A model generated the notes under the pieces. That model had not been told where the DNA came from and did not search any database. It saw only the letters and a program-made list of their open reading frames with translations. A stretch of DNA of 64,000 nt, taken from contig JBNGDJ010000001.1 of assembly GCA_049974825.1 (NCBI GenBank), positions 1-64,000 on the forward strand, written 5' to 3'. This DNA comes from JBKHDT01 sp049974825 (lineage in GTDB: Bacteria > Pseudomonadota > Gammaproteobacteria > Halothiobacillales > Halothiobacillaceae). This document shows, in pieces, positions 8,807-18,456 of this stretch. The position numbers and the translations under genes are program-made. How positions within the stretch are numbered: the stretch's first letter is position 1; the number at the start of each line of letters is the position of its first letter.

Positions 8807-9373
8807 CTACCGGCTGCGCCGGCGGTACCGGGACTGCGCCAGCAGGCGAAGTGCCTCGTTGTCGGTCTTCTGCCCGCCGAGCGCGGCACCGGCCAGTGAG
8901 GTGCGCCGATAGCAATGACACAGGGCAACCGCCGCGGCGTCGGCTCCGTCTGGCGGCGGCGCTTCGGGCAGGGACATCAGATGCCGGATCATGTGCTGCA
9001 CCTGCGTCTTGTCGGCCCGGCCGGTGCCGACCACCGCCTGCTTGACCTCTGCCGGCATGTATTCGGCAACCGGCAGGTCGCGAACCACCGCCGCGGCAAT
9101 CGCCACCCCGCGGGCCTGCCCCAGCTTCAGGGAGGATTCCGGACTTCGATACATGAAGACCTGTTCGATGGCGAACTCGGCGGGCGAAAACTCTTCGATC
9201 AAATCCGAGACCGCCTCGAAAATCGCGCCAAGCCGGTGCGGAAAGCTCTTCTCGCGGCCCAGCCGGATGCTCTGCAGGTGCAGGCAGCGCGGCTGTCCTT
9301 TTGCAAACTCCAGCACCGCCGCACCGGTGACCACCGATCCGGGGTCGATCCCCAGCACGCGCAGGATGGCCAA
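8807..9373 (-). CDS. ruvC: Crossover junction endodeoxyribonuclease RuvC
   Basis: Nuclease that resolves Holliday junctions by paired nicks. The 188-residue protein has the catalytic acidic residues in GIDPGS near the N-terminus, AIEQVF near residue 70, and the C-terminal DGADAAAVALCH. The start is an unusual TTG at 9373; no in-frame ATG or GTG precedes it downstream of a stop. It sits 18 bp after yebC, in the common yebC-ruvC-ruvA-ruvB order. Confidence 0.95.
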   Translation of the reverse strand: MAILRVLGIDPGSVVTGAAVLEFAKGQPRCLHLQSIRLGREKSFPHRLGAIFEAVSDLIEEFSPAEFAIEQVFMYRSPESSLKLGQARGVAIAAAVVRDLPVAEYMPAEVKQAVVGTGRADKTQVQHMIRHLMSLPEAPPPDGADAAAVALCHCYRRTSLAGAALGGQKTDNEALRLLAQSRYRRRSR

Positions 9374-9391
9374 GATCAGGTTCCCACCGGA

Positions 9392-10132
9392 TCAGGCATA
9401 GGCCTCGTCCGGGATGTCGGCGTTGTGAAACACTTCCTGCACGTCGTCCAGATCTTCGAGCATGTCGATCAGCTTGAGCAGCTTCTCGGCCACATCGCCC
9501 TCGACCGGCGCATCCGTTGCCGCGCGCATGGCGACTTCCGCTGCTTCCGGCTCGTGACCGGCGGCAACCATGGCCTCCTTGACCTCCTGGTAGGCCTCCG
9601 GGGTCGTGATGACCTCGATCGCCCCGTCATCGAAGGTCTGGACATCCTCGGCACCGGCCTCCAGCGCTGCTTCCATCACGGCATCCTCGTTCGCGCCGGG
9701 CGGGTAAAAAAGCACGCCCTGCTTGGTGAACAGGTAGGCAACCGACCCGTCCGTGCCCAGGTTGCCGCCGCACTTGGAAAAGGCATGGCGCACCTCGGCC
9801 ACGGTCCGCTGGCGGTTGTCGGTCATGGTATCGACCAGAATGGCCACCCCGCCGGGGCCGTAGCCCTCGTAGCGGATTTCCTCAAAGCTGTCGCCATCCT
9901 GCGCGCCGGCGCCCCGCTTGGCCGCCCGCTCGATCGTGTCCTTCGGCATGTTCGCCCCCAGACACTTGTCCCAGGCCAGCCGCAGGCGCGGGTTGGCGGC
10001 CGGGTCGGCAGACTGCCCCTCGCGGGCCGCAACGGTGACCTCGCGAATCAGCTTGGTCCAGACCTTCGCGCGTTTCTTGTCCTGGGCGGCCTTGCGATGC
10101 TTGATGTTCGCCCACTTGCTGTGACCTGCCAT
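9392..10132 (-). CDS. yebC: YebC/TACO1-family regulator
   Basis: Conserved cytosolic protein of 246 residues with the family N-terminus [21 protein letters not shown]. It also has [21 protein letters not shown] and [18 protein letters not shown]. Members have been linked to transcriptional regulation and to relieving ribosome stalling at proline-rich stretches. This would fit a genome with many Pro-rich proteins, but that link is inference. A GAGGTG ribosome site lies just before the ATG. Confidence 0.94.
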   Translation of the reverse strand: MAGHSKWANIKHRKAAQDKKRAKVWTKLIREVTVAAREGQSADPAANPRLRLAWDKCLGANMPKDTIERAAKRGAGAQDGDSFEEIRYEGYGPGGVAILVDTMTDNRQRTVAEVRHAFSKCGGNLGTDGSVAYLFTKQGVLFYPPGANEDAVMEAALEAGAEDVQTFDDGAIEVITTPEAYQEVKEAMVAAGHEPEAAEVAMRAATDAPVEGDVAEKLLKLIDMLEDLDDVQEVFHNADIPDEAYA

Positions 10133-10232
10133 ATCACCTCGTCAATCACTTGCAACATCTTGATCAGGGCCGCAAGTCTAACACCGCTTGGCCGAACACC
10201 ACCCCCGCCATGGACGCCCGCCGACCGCAGTT

Positions 10233-12953
10233 TCAGCGACGGAAGAAACGTTTCTCGATTTCCACCGCCACGAACACCAGCAGGCCGAAGACCAGGATCA
10301 CGCCCCAGGCCTCCAGCGGAATCGGCGCAGTCCGGAACCAGAGATTCATGAAGGGGGCATAGGTAAACAGCATCTGCAGCACGAGCATGCCGCCGATCGC
10401 CATCAGCACGAACCGGTTGCCAAGCAACCCGGCGCGGGAAAGCACCGAGTTGTGCAGATACCGGCAGTTGAACAGGTAGAAGACCTCCCCGAAGACCAGC
10501 GCGTTGACGGCAACGGTTCGGGCCACCTCGTCCGACATGCCGCGATCCTGCATCCAGATGAACATCGACAGCGCGCCAATGACAAGCAGCACCGAGACGA
10601 AGGCCGTGCGCCAGAGCAAAAAGCCGTTGAGCAGGGGTTCTCGCGGATCACGCGGCGGGCGGGCCATGACGCCCGACTCGGGTCGCTCAAAGGCCAGCGC
10701 CAGGGCAAGCGTCACGGCCGTCACCATGTTCACCCACAGAATCTGCGCCGGCAGGATCGGGAGAGTCAGCCCCAGCAGGATGGCCGCCACGATAATGCCG
10801 GCCTGCCCCCCGTTGGTCGGCAGAATGAACACGATCGACTTGCGCAGATTGTCGTAGACCGCGCGCCCCTCCTCCACCGCGTGCGCAATGGAGGCAAAGT
10901 TGTCATCGGCCAGCACCATCTCGGCCGCCTCCTTGGCGGCCTCGGTGCCCTTCTGCCCCATAGCGACGCCTACGTCGGCCCGCTTGAGCGCCGGCGCATC
11001 GTTCACCCCATCCCCGGTCATCGCCACCACCTCGCCCCGCGCCTGCAGGGCGGAGACCAGTCGCAGCTTGTGCTCCGGGCTGGCCCGGGCGAAGACGTCA
11101 CAGTCCGCCACCGCATCGCGCAGGGCGTCATCGTCCAGGGACTCGACCTCCGCGCCAGTCACCACCTTGCCATTGCCGCCCATGCCCAGCTGGCGGGCAA
11201 TCGCGCGCGCCGTCACGGAATGGTCCCCCGTGATCATGATGACCCGAACCCCGGCCGTGTGACATTTGGACACCGCCTCGATGGCCTCGCTGCGCGGCGG
11301 ATCGCTGATCCCGACCATGCCCAGCATCTCGAAGCCACCGCCCTCGACATCCTCGAAGGTCAGCTCGACCTTGCCCTGCTGTCCATTGCGCCGGGCCAGG
11401 GCGAGCACCCGCAGCCCCTCTTCGGCTGCCTCCGCCATGCGCTCTTCCCAGTAGCCACGATCCAGCGGGGCGTCGCCCTCGGCTGTCCGCTGACGATCGC
11501 AAAGGCCCAGAACCCGCTCCGGCGCCCCCTTGAGCAGGACAAACCCGTTGCCCTCGTGGTCGTGGTTGAGCGTTGCCATAAAGCGATGCTCGGACTCGAA
11601 GGGAATGACATCCGTGCGCGCCACCCGGTCGGAGAGGGCCAGCCGGTCCAGCCCAATGCGCTGCGCCAGCGCCAGCAAGGCCCCCTCGGTCGGATCCCCC
11701 TGCACGGTGTGACCGCCGCTGGCATCGTCATGAAGCTCGGCGTCGTTGCACAGGGCCGCCACCTGCCCGATGTCTTCCAGAGGCGCGTAGTCCGCGGGCG
11801 TCACCGGTTCGCCATTTTCGAGGACCTCGCCGTCCGGGCCATAGCCCACGCCCTCGACAGTGAACCAGCGATCGGCTGTCATTACCCGCTGCACGCTCAT
11901 CTCGTTGCGGGTCAGGGTGCCGGTCTTGTCCGAGCAGATCACCGTCACCGCGCCCAGCGTCTCCACGGCCGGCAGCCGCCGGATAATGGCATTGCGCCGG
12001 GACATGAACTGCACGCCGATCGCCAGAGTGATGGTCATGATGGCCGGCAACCCCTCGGGAATCGCCGCCACGGCCAGGCCAACCGCTGCCAGGAACATCT
12101 CGCGGGCGCTGTAGCCGCCCAGCAAGACACCGTACAGGAAGGCAAAACCGGCGAGGCAGAAGATGGCGACGGTCAGCCACCGCGCGAAGGACGCCATCTT
12201 TCGCAGCAGCGGCGTGGTCAGTGTCTCGACCTCGCGCAGCATGGTGCTGATGCGCCCGATCTGCGTGTCATCCCCGGTGGCGACCACCACCCCGGTGGCC
12301 TGGCCGTAGCTGACCAGCGTGCCGGAGTAGGCCATGCTGCGCCGATCACCCAGATCCGCCTGCGCCGGTACCGGCGCGACGTGCTTCTCGATACCCTCCG
12401 ACTCCCCGGTCAGGGCCGCCTCCTCCACCCGGAAGCTGCGTGCCTCCAGAAGGCGCAGATCCGCCGGCACCTTGTCACCCGACTGGACGATCACCACGTC
12501 TCCGGGCACAAGCCTTTCGGCGTCGATTTCCTGCCGCCTGCCTTCGCGCAGAACCACCGCCTTGAGCGAGAGCATCCCGCGAATCGCATCCAGCGCCTTC
12601 TCCGCCTTACCCTCCTGGATAAAGCCGATAATGGCATTGATGACCACAACCCCCAGGATCACGCCGGTATCCAAGAGATGCCCAAGCAATGCCGTCACGA
12701 TCGCCGCGGCAATCAGCGCATAGATCAGGACGTTGTGAAACTGCAGCAGAAACCGCTCCAGCGGGCCCTTGCGGTGCGGCGGGGTCAGTGTATTGGGCCC
12801 GTGCTCGCCGAACCGTCGTTCGGCCTCCTCGGACGACAGACCGCGGGCATCACTGCGCACGGCCTCGAGAACGGCCTCGGGCTTCTCGGCGTGCCAGGCC
12901 CGCCCTGCATCGGATTTCGAGGCATCATGGGTCGATTGCTGCTGATCGGACAT
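10233..12953 (-). CDS. P2-type cation-transporting ATPase
   Basis: Membrane P-type ATPase of 906 residues in the Ca/Na/H pump superfamily. It has an N-terminal cation-ATPase domain, the actuator motif LTGES near residue 184, the phosphorylation loop CSDKTGTLT near 340, and GDGVNDAPALK near 648. M4 has AAIPEGLP as in SERCA-like calcium pumps. In M6, however, the segment reads ILWVNMVTAVTLALALAFE, where calcium pumps have VTDG, so the Asp ligand is Ala. The ion is therefore uncertain. The ATG at 12953 is used; a longer frame to 13073 would cross a hairpin leader and lacks family similarity. Confidence 0.88.
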   Translation of the reverse strand: MSDQQQSTHDASKSDAGRAWHAEKPEAVLEAVRSDARGLSSEEAERRFGEHGPNTLTPPHRKGPLERFLLQFHNVLIYALIAAAIVTALLGHLLDTGVILGVVVINAIIGFIQEGKAEKALDAIRGMLSLKAVVLREGRRQEIDAERLVPGDVVIVQSGDKVPADLRLLEARSFRVEEAALTGESEGIEKHVAPVPAQADLGDRRSMAYSGTLVSYGQATGVVVATGDDTQIGRISTMLREVETLTTPLLRKMASFARWLTVAIFCLAGFAFLYGVLLGGYSAREMFLAAVGLAVAAIPEGLPAIMTITLAIGVQFMSRRNAIIRRLPAVETLGAVTVICSDKTGTLTRNEMSVQRVMTADRWFTVEGVGYGPDGEVLENGEPVTPADYAPLEDIGQVAALCNDAELHDDASGGHTVQGDPTEGALLALAQRIGLDRLALSDRVARTDVIPFESEHRFMATLNHDHEGNGFVLLKGAPERVLGLCDRQRTAEGDAPLDRGYWEERMAEAAEEGLRVLALARRNGQQGKVELTFEDVEGGGFEMLGMVGISDPPRSEAIEAVSKCHTAGVRVIMITGDHSVTARAIARQLGMGGNGKVVTGAEVESLDDDALRDAVADCDVFARASPEHKLRLVSALQARGEVVAMTGDGVNDAPALKRADVGVAMGQKGTEAAKEAAEMVLADDNFASIAHAVEEGRAVYDNLRKSIVFILPTNGGQAGIIVAAILLGLTLPILPAQILWVNMVTAVTLALALAFERPESGVMARPPRDPREPLLNGFLLWRTAFVSVLLVIGALSMFIWMQDRGMSDEVARTVAVNALVFGEVFYLFNCRYLHNSVLSRAGLLGNRFVLMAIGGMLVLQMLFTYAPFMNLWFRTAPIPLEAWGVILVFGLLVFVAVEIEKRFFRR

Positions 12954-12974
12954 GGAACGGCTCCTCGCAAACAA

Positions 12975-13103
12975 CAGGCCCCGAGCAACGCTCGGAGCCT
13001 GTCGGGGGCATCTCGGGGGAAAGGGTGGCCTGCGGTCCGCGAGCCCGCCAAAACCGAAGCGCGGACCACGCAAGTCATGAGACTAGCAGCCGGGTCCACC
13101 CTT
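12975..13103 (-). promoter_or_regulatory. Structured leader upstream of the P-type ATPase
   Basis: The 194-bp space before the ATPase holds nested inverted repeats. CAGGCCCCGAGC (12975-12986) pairs with GCTCGGAGCCTG (12990-13001) with one mismatch and is followed on the minus strand by TTGTTTG. GGTCCGCG (13034-13041) pairs with CGCGGACC (13060-13067). AAGGGTGG (13021-13028) can pair with CCACCCTT (13096-13103). It may be an attenuating leader, or partly the terminator of the lipoprotein gene upstream. I do not recognise a named riboswitch. Confidence 0.35.
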
Positions 13104-13147
13104 CGCCAATGACGCAAGCCCGTGAATGGGCGGGTAAGCGCTGAGCC

Positions 13148-14311
13148 TTACTCTTCCGGATCGGGTTCCGGCTCCGGCTCCGGCTCTTCCGGCTGGACGT
13201 AGACGTAGGTTTCCGCCCGGGCGTTGGGCGGTATGGCCTCAAGGTCATTTGCCGTGATGGGCCGGGTACTGACGAACAGCTCGAACTTGAGCGCCATCAG
13301 CTCGGTGCCCACAAAGTCCGGCGCGACAAAGGAAGGTGTGGCCGTATTGGCATCGGCCAGAGACACCCGATTGGTGTCGGTCGGGGCCTGCCGCCAGAAG
13401 TAGTAAAGACCAGAGGCTTCCCGGCCATCGGCAAAGTAGCTGCCTGTGGCATCGAGCTGGACCACAGCGCCCCCGTCTACAGACTGCGCGGGACCAGCAC
13501 TGGCGATGATCGGCTCGTACAGGAAGATGCTGACGCTGTCTTCGCCCCGCCCCCCGTTGCCGTCCTCGATCGAGCACTGGAAGCGCAGGCCACTAAGATC
13601 CACGGGCGGCTCGTTGCCGGCCACATCTGCCCGGACATAAAGCCGGGAGGGCAAAAACTGTTCAACCGGCGCAGAGACATCCTTGGCCTGGGCGCGATGC
13701 TCGACGCGCCATTCAACCGGGAACTCCTCAAAGGCGTCGGTGCGCTGGAAGCGGAAAGTCGGCACTTCACCCGCCGGGACCATACCGCCGCGTCCCTCGC
13801 AGGCAATCACGACCTCGTCACCCAGCGAAAGATAGCGGTTCGGCCCCATGGAGACGCCGATGCCGGTTCCCGGAACCGCCTGATCATCCACGGTCACGAG
13901 CCGGTCGTCGTGACCACGGACACCCGTATCCGCTACGCCAAACAGGCGGAAGCGATACTGGACCGGCTCCGGGTAGGACGGAAAGATGGCCTCGACCGTA
14001 CAGGTGGCGTAATCGGGGGTGTCCTCGCGAATCGAGTCCGCGCAGTCCGCACCGGTGAGTCTCGGCATGCCGACAATCAGCTCCGGGTGCGAGACCGGCT
14101 CGACTTCCCAGTAGAGATTCTCGAGCTCACCGCGCTTGGCCACGACCTGGCCCCGGATATCCACACTGCGCCCAGAAGGCACCGTGACGCTGTCACCCGC
14201 GTCGATCTCCAGTTCTTTCGGGTTCAGAATGTTCTTGCCGGTTTCACAGCCTGCAAGCCCGATCAAGAGCCCTGCCGCAGCCAGACCCATGACGATATTG
14301 TTCAATTTCAT
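13148..14311 (-). CDS. Lipoprotein with PKD/REJ-like domain
   Basis: Predicted lipoprotein of 387 residues. The signal sequence ends in lipobox LAGC (Cys about residue 21), and the next residue, Glu, does not predict inner-membrane retention. The C-terminal half contains a PKD/REJ-like beta-sandwich pattern (AGPAQSVDGGAVVQLDATGS, then FWRQAP). The protein ends in an acidic Glu-Pro tail. The ATG at 14311 is chosen over the longer frame to 14548 because the lipoprotein signal begins there. Function is unknown; an envelope-surface role is inferred from the domain type. Confidence 0.8.
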   Translation of the reverse strand: MKLNNIVMGLAAAGLLIGLAGCETGKNILNPKELEIDAGDSVTVPSGRSVDIRGQVVAKRGELENLYWEVEPVSHPELIVGMPRLTGADCADSIREDTPDYATCTVEAIFPSYPEPVQYRFRLFGVADTGVRGHDDRLVTVDDQAVPGTGIGVSMGPNRYLSLGDEVVIACEGRGGMVPAGEVPTFRFQRTDAFEEFPVEWRVEHRAQAKDVSAPVEQFLPSRLYVRADVAGNEPPVDLSGLRFQCSIEDGNGGRGEDSVSIFLYEPIIASAGPAQSVDGGAVVQLDATGSYFADGREASGLYYFWRQAPTDTNRVSLADANTATPSFVAPDFVGTELMALKFELFVSTRPITANDLEAIPPNARAETYVYVQPEEPEPEPEPDPEE

Positions 14312-14480
14312 ACGCGCCTCTCCTCGTTGGCCATGAAATGGAGACATGAACCACGCCAAAGGGAAGCGGCAATCCGACTGAAGTGACGAACCACCCGTTT
14401 TACCCGTGACGTCGTTCGTTGCGAACCGGACAGCGGGAGTCCGATTCTGGAGACCAAGCGTCCCTGCCTTGCCTCTAAGA

Positions 14481-14520
14481 AAACTCTGCACAAAGCCAAA
14501 GATGGCTTTGTGCAGAGTTT
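14481..14520 (-). terminator. Rho-independent terminator after nadA
   Basis: A perfect 18-bp inverted repeat (14481-14498 with 14503-14520) closes a 4-nt loop. The arms read AAACTCTGCACAAAGCCA and its complement. On the minus strand the stem is followed by TTTTCTT, so it ends the transcript that leaves nadA at 14564. A close but degenerate relative lies after tolA at 4318. Confidence 0.85.
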
Positions 14521-14563
14521 GCTTTATCCTGCCGCCGGAATAAACCACCCGATCATGACGCGA

Positions 14564-15655
14564 TCAGGCATCGTTGTTGCCCGCCGTGACAATGCCGCGG
14601 CTTTGTGAAAAGGCCAGCATCCGGTCGATGCTTTCCACGGCCCGGGGGATGATCTCGGCAGGAACCGTGATCTCGTGTTCGGCCGGGTGCTCCAGTGCCT
14701 CGAGCAGGTTGGAAAGGCCATTCATCGCCATCCAGGGACAATGGGCACAGGAGACGCAAGTGGCCGACCGACCACCGGTAGGTGCCTCGATCAGGGTCTT
14801 GCCCGGCGCGGCCTGCTGCATCTTGTAGAAGATACCCCGGTCAGTGGCCACGATCAGGGTATCCGCATTGCTGGCCTCGGCAGCCTTGATCAGCCGGGTG
14901 GTGGACCCGACCACGTCGGCCATGGCCACCACGGCTTCGGGCGATTCCGGATGCACGAGGATTTCGGCCTCCGGATGGCGTGCCTTGAGTTCGGCGAGCT
15001 TGTCGGCGCGGAACTCGTCGTGCACCACGCAACTGCCCTGCCAGAGCAGCATGTCCGCGCCGGTCTGCTGCTGGATATATCGGCCCAGGTGCTTGTCGGG
15101 CCCCCAGAGGATTTTTTCCCCACGCTCGCGCAGATGGCTGACGATCTCCAGCGCGTTGGACGACGTGACCACCCAGTCGGCCCGCGCCTTCACGGCGGCG
15201 GAGGTGTTGGCATATACAACGACGGTGCGCTCGGGATGTTCGTCGCAGAAGGCAGAGAATTCGTCGATGGGGCAGCTCAGGTCCAAAGAGCATTCGGCCC
15301 CCAGATCCGGCATGATCACCGTCTTTTCCGGGCTGAGAATCTTGGCTGTCTCACCCATGAAGCGCACGCCGCAGACGACCAGGGTGCTGGCCGGGTGCGC
15401 CTTGCCGAAAGCGGCCATGTCGAGCGAATCGGAAACGCGCCCCCCGGTGGCATCGGCCAGCGCCTGCAGGTGCTCGTCGACGTAATAGTGCACCACGAGC
15501 ACGGCGTCCCGCTCTGCCAGCAAACTGCGAATCCGCGCTTCCAGCCGCTGCCGCTCACCCTCGTCGACCGGGGTGGGCGGATGGGCGGCGAGCGCCATGC
15601 GCTGAATCTTGGGTTCCAGGGAAACGGGAACCGAGCGGGAGCGGTCGGCAGTCAT
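14564..15655 (-). CDS. nadA: Quinolinate synthase NadA
   Basis: Cytosolic [4Fe-4S] enzyme that condenses iminoaspartate and dihydroxyacetone phosphate to quinolinate in NAD synthesis. The 363-residue protein has [15 protein letters not shown] near the N-terminus. Its three cluster cysteines are in [21 protein letters not shown] and [13 protein letters not shown], and STTRLIKAA is also present. The start is ATG at 15655; an internal Met at residue 20 is an alternative. It lies 28 bp downstream of aspS and ends at a strong terminator. Confidence 0.96.
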   Translation of the reverse strand: MTADRSRSVPVSLEPKIQRMALAAHPPTPVDEGERQRLEARIRSLLAERDAVLVVHYYVDEHLQALADATGGRVSDSLDMAAFGKAHPASTLVVCGVRFMGETAKILSPEKTVIMPDLGAECSLDLSCPIDEFSAFCDEHPERTVVVYANTSAAVKARADWVVTSSNALEIVSHLRERGEKILWGPDKHLGRYIQQQTGADMLLWQGSCVVHDEFRADKLAELKARHPEAEILVHPESPEAVVAMADVVGSTTRLIKAAEASNADTLIVATDRGIFYKMQQAAPGKTLIEAPTGGRSATCVSCAHCPWMAMNGLSNLLEALEHPAEHEITVPAEIIPRAVESIDRMLAFSQSRGIVTAGNNDA

Positions 15656-15683
15656 GATCCCAACCTCCGGTGCGTGTGCGTGA

Positions 15684-17623
15684 TCAGCCCTCGGCCACCG
15701 GCTTGCGTACCCGGATGGACAGTTCGCGCAGCTGAGTCTCGTCGACCTCGCCCGGCGCGTCGGTCAGCAGACAGGCGGCGGACTGGGTTTTCGGGAAGGC
15801 GATCACGTCGCGAATGGAGCTTGCCCCGGTCATCAGCATGATGATCCGGTCCAACCCGAAGGCCACGCCACCCATCGGGGGCGCACCGTACTTGAGCGCG
15901 TTGAGCAGGAAGCCGAACTTCTCCTCGGCCTCCGCCTCGCCAATCCCGAGGTGCTCGAAAATTTTCCGCTGCACGTCCACCGAGTGGATGCGGACCGACC
16001 CCCCGCCGATCTCGTAGCCATTGAGCACGAAGTCGTAGGCGCGGGAAAGCACATTGCCCGGGTCTGTCTCCAGCAGGTCGACCTGATCCAGCTTGGGGGA
16101 AGTAAAGGGATGATGCAAGGCCACCCAGCGCTCGTCTTTCTCGTCCCACTCGAACATCGGAAAGTCGACCACCCAAAGCGGTTTCCAGCCCCTTTCGACC
16201 AAACCCAGATCATGCCCGAGACGCACGCGCAGTGCGCCCAGCGACTCGTTGACGACCTGCGCCCGGTCCGCGCCGAAGAAGATCAGGTCGCCATCCTCAG
16301 CGCCCGTGCGCGAAAGAATGCCAACCAGAGTCTCGTCCGGCAGGAACTTCACAATGGGTGACTGCAGGCCGTCACGCCCGGCGTCGATGTCGTTTACCTT
16401 GATATAGGCCAGCCCCTTGGCGCCATAGATCGAGACGAACTTCGTGTAGTCGTCGATGGCCTTGCGGGGCATCTCGCCTCCCCGGGGCACACGCAGCGCG
16501 GCGACCCGTCCCTTCGGGTCCTTCGCCGGCGCGGCAAAGACCTTGAAGTCGACCTCGGTCATCAGGTCGCCCACATCCACCAGCTCGAGCGGGATGCGCA
16601 GATCCGGCTTGTCGGAACCGAAGCGCTGCATGGCCTCGGCCCAGGTCATGCGCGGGATCGGGTCGGGGAAACCCACACCCAGGACCTTGGCGAAAACATC
16701 CCGCATCATGGCCTCGATCAGCCCCATGATCTCGTCTTCTTCAAGGAAGCTGGTCTCGATATCAAGCTGCGTGAACTCCGGCTGGCGATCGGCCCGAAGA
16801 TCCTCGTCACGGAAGCACTTGACGATCTGGTAGTAGCGCTCGAAACCAGACACCATCAACAACTGCTTGAACAGCTGCGGCGACTGCGGCAGCGCAAAGA
16901 ACTCGCCCGGATGGGTGCGCGAGGGAACCAGGTAATCACGGGCACCCTCGGGCGTGGCCCGGGTCAATACCGGGGTCTCGATCTCGATGAACCCCTGTTC
17001 GTCCAGGAACTGCCGGAAATGACGGGTCACCTGGTGTCGCAGCTTCAGTCGCGCCTGCATTTCCGGCCGGCGCAGATCCAGATAGCGGTTGCGCAGCCGG
17101 TGTTCCTCGGAGACGGTGTCGTCGTCGATCTGCATCGGCAGCGGCTCTGCCCGGTTCAGCACGGTCAACTGCCGTGCCAGCACCTCGACCTTGCCGGAAG
17201 TCAGGTTCGGGTTCTCGGTCCCCGCCGGACGATTGCGCACCTTGCCGCGCACCTGGATCACGAACTCGTTGCGCAGTGTTTCGGCAATGCCAAACATTTC
17301 CGGGTCGTCCGGGTCGAACACGACCTGGACCAGCCCCTCGCGATCACGAAGATCGACGAAAATGACGCCACCGTGGTCACGGCGNNNNNNNNNNNNNNNN
17401 NNNNNNNNNNNNNNNNNNNNNNNNNNNNNNNNNNNNNNNNNNNNNNNNNNNNNNNNNNNNNNNNNNNNNNNNNNNNNNNNNNNNCCAGCCCCTCGCGATC
17501 ACGAAGATCGACGAAAATGACGCCACCGTGGTCACGGCGACGATTGACCCAGCCGACCAGAAGTACTTCCCTGTCCATCAGGGATTCGTCGACCTGGCCA
17601 CAATACTGACTGCGCATGTTCAT
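15684..17623 (-). CDS. aspS: Aspartyl-tRNA synthetase AspS, interrupted by an assembly gap
   Basis: Class II synthetase charging tRNA-Asp. The N-terminal anticodon-binding part starts at 17623 ([14 protein letters not shown]; the Met at 17617 is an alternative). The rest includes [34 protein letters not shown] and [15 protein letters not shown] run of 100 Ns plus a 55-bp duplicated flank breaks the frame. Removing 155 bp restores a continuous reading through [16 protein letters not shown] and gives 594 residues, close to the usual 590. The gene is therefore intact in the organism and broken only in this assembly. Confidence 0.95.
17330..17384. repeat. 55-bp flank, copy 1, left of the assembly gap
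   Basis: These 55 bases are identical to 17485-17539 on the far side of the N run. The copy is an unmerged contig end inside aspS, not a biological repeat. Confidence 0.95.
17385..17484. other. Assembly gap of 100 Ns
   Basis: Exactly 100 Ns, a conventional scaffold-gap filler. Since both flanks are the same 55 bp and aspS reads through when one copy and the Ns are removed, the true gap length appears to be minus 55 bp, so no sequence is missing. Confidence 0.97.
17485..17539. repeat. 55-bp flank, copy 2, right of the assembly gap
   Basis: Exact duplicate of 17330-17384. A 55-bp overlap matches a common assembler k-mer size, which explains how two contigs could end on the same k-mer and be scaffolded rather than joined. 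Confidence 0.95.
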
Positions 17624-17743
17624 GAGTTTCCGGAGCGTTTTACAAGGAGGTTTCTGACAAGGGCCGGAATGTTACCGTCAAACGCCCGGCAATTCGAGTG
17701 CGAACCGGACAGCGCCCTGCCACCGGCGCAGGCGCACAAACTG

Positions 17744-17759
17744 ATCATTCCGGAATGAT
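17744..17759. repeat. 16-bp perfect palindrome upstream of aspS
   Basis: ATCATTCCGGAATGAT is self-complementary over 16 bp. It lies between the DUF502 gene and aspS, 121 bp before the aspS start on the minus strand. It could be an operator or a small hairpin; no matching regulator is recognised. Confidence 0.5.
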
Positions 17760-17783
17760 GTACCTTCTGCACTGCGGCAAGGT

Positions 17784-18449
17784 TCAGGCATTGTCCGGCT
17801 TCGTCTCGATCTCCGACGCCTCCGGCCGGCGGGTGACCGGCACCACGACCCCGAGGGAGACCACCATCCGGAATCCCTCCTCAACGCTCATGTCCAGCTC
17901 GATCACCTCATCCTCGGGCACCATGATCACGAAGCCCGAAGTCGGGTTGGGCGCGGTGGGCACGAATACGGTGAGCACCTTGCGCTGGGTGCGCTCCTGG
18001 ATCTCCCCGATCGGTTCTCCGCTGAGAAACGCCAGCGACCACAGGCCCTTGCGCGGGTACTCGATGAGCAGCACCTTGCGAAACGACCGCGAATCCTCCG
18101 AAACGAAGGTTTCGATGACCTGCTTTACCGCCGAGTAGATGCTCGAGACCAGCGGAATACGCTGAAGAATGGCCTCCCCGAGCGCCACGATCCGCCGCCC
18201 GAAGAAGTTGGCCGCCAGCGCGCCCGTCACCACGACCACCACCACGGCCAGCAGCACGCCAAAGCCGGGCACGGTGAACCCCAGCAGCTCTTCCGGCCGG
18301 TATTCCCTGGGCAGCAAGAGCAAGGACTTGTCCAGGAACCCCACGAGCATGGTAATCACCCACACCGTGGCCAGCAGGGGCGCCCAGACCAAGACCCCGG
18401 CAATCAGCCAGCGACGCAGAACGGGAATCTTCGACTTGTGCTCGCTCAT
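17784..18449 (-). CDS. DUF502-family inner-membrane protein
   Basis: Integral membrane protein of 221 residues matching the DUF502 family. It has two N-terminal transmembrane helices (about residues 13-37 and 60-85), the pattern GRRIVALGEAILQRIPLVSSIYSAVKQV, and a C-terminal soluble part with VFVPTAPNPTSGFVIMVPEDEV. The ATG at 18449 is chosen; the frame extends further but has no support. Members often sit next to aspS in gammaproteobacteria. The biochemical role is not known. Confidence 0.85.
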   Translation of the reverse strand: MSEHKSKIPVLRRWLIAGVLVWAPLLATVWVITMLVGFLDKSLLLLPREYRPEELLGFTVPGFGVLLAVVVVVVTGALAANFFGRRIVALGEAILQRIPLVSSIYSAVKQVIETFVSEDSRSFRKVLLIEYPRKGLWSLAFLSGEPIGEIQERTQRKVLTVFVPTAPNPTSGFVIMVPEDEVIELDMSVEEGFRMVVSLGVVVPVTRRPEASEIETKPDNA

Positions 18450-18456
18450 GACACAA

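Noticed and set aside
10188..13112. A plus-strand open frame of 974 codons opposite the P-type ATPase.
   Set aside because: It is the antisense shadow of a high-GC gene with clear P-type ATPase motifs on the minus strand, and its translation is rich in His/Arg/Gln without any family pattern.
17385..17623. aspS as a pseudogene or as two genes.
   Set aside because: The frame break is explained fully by the 100 Ns and the duplicated 55-bp contig end.
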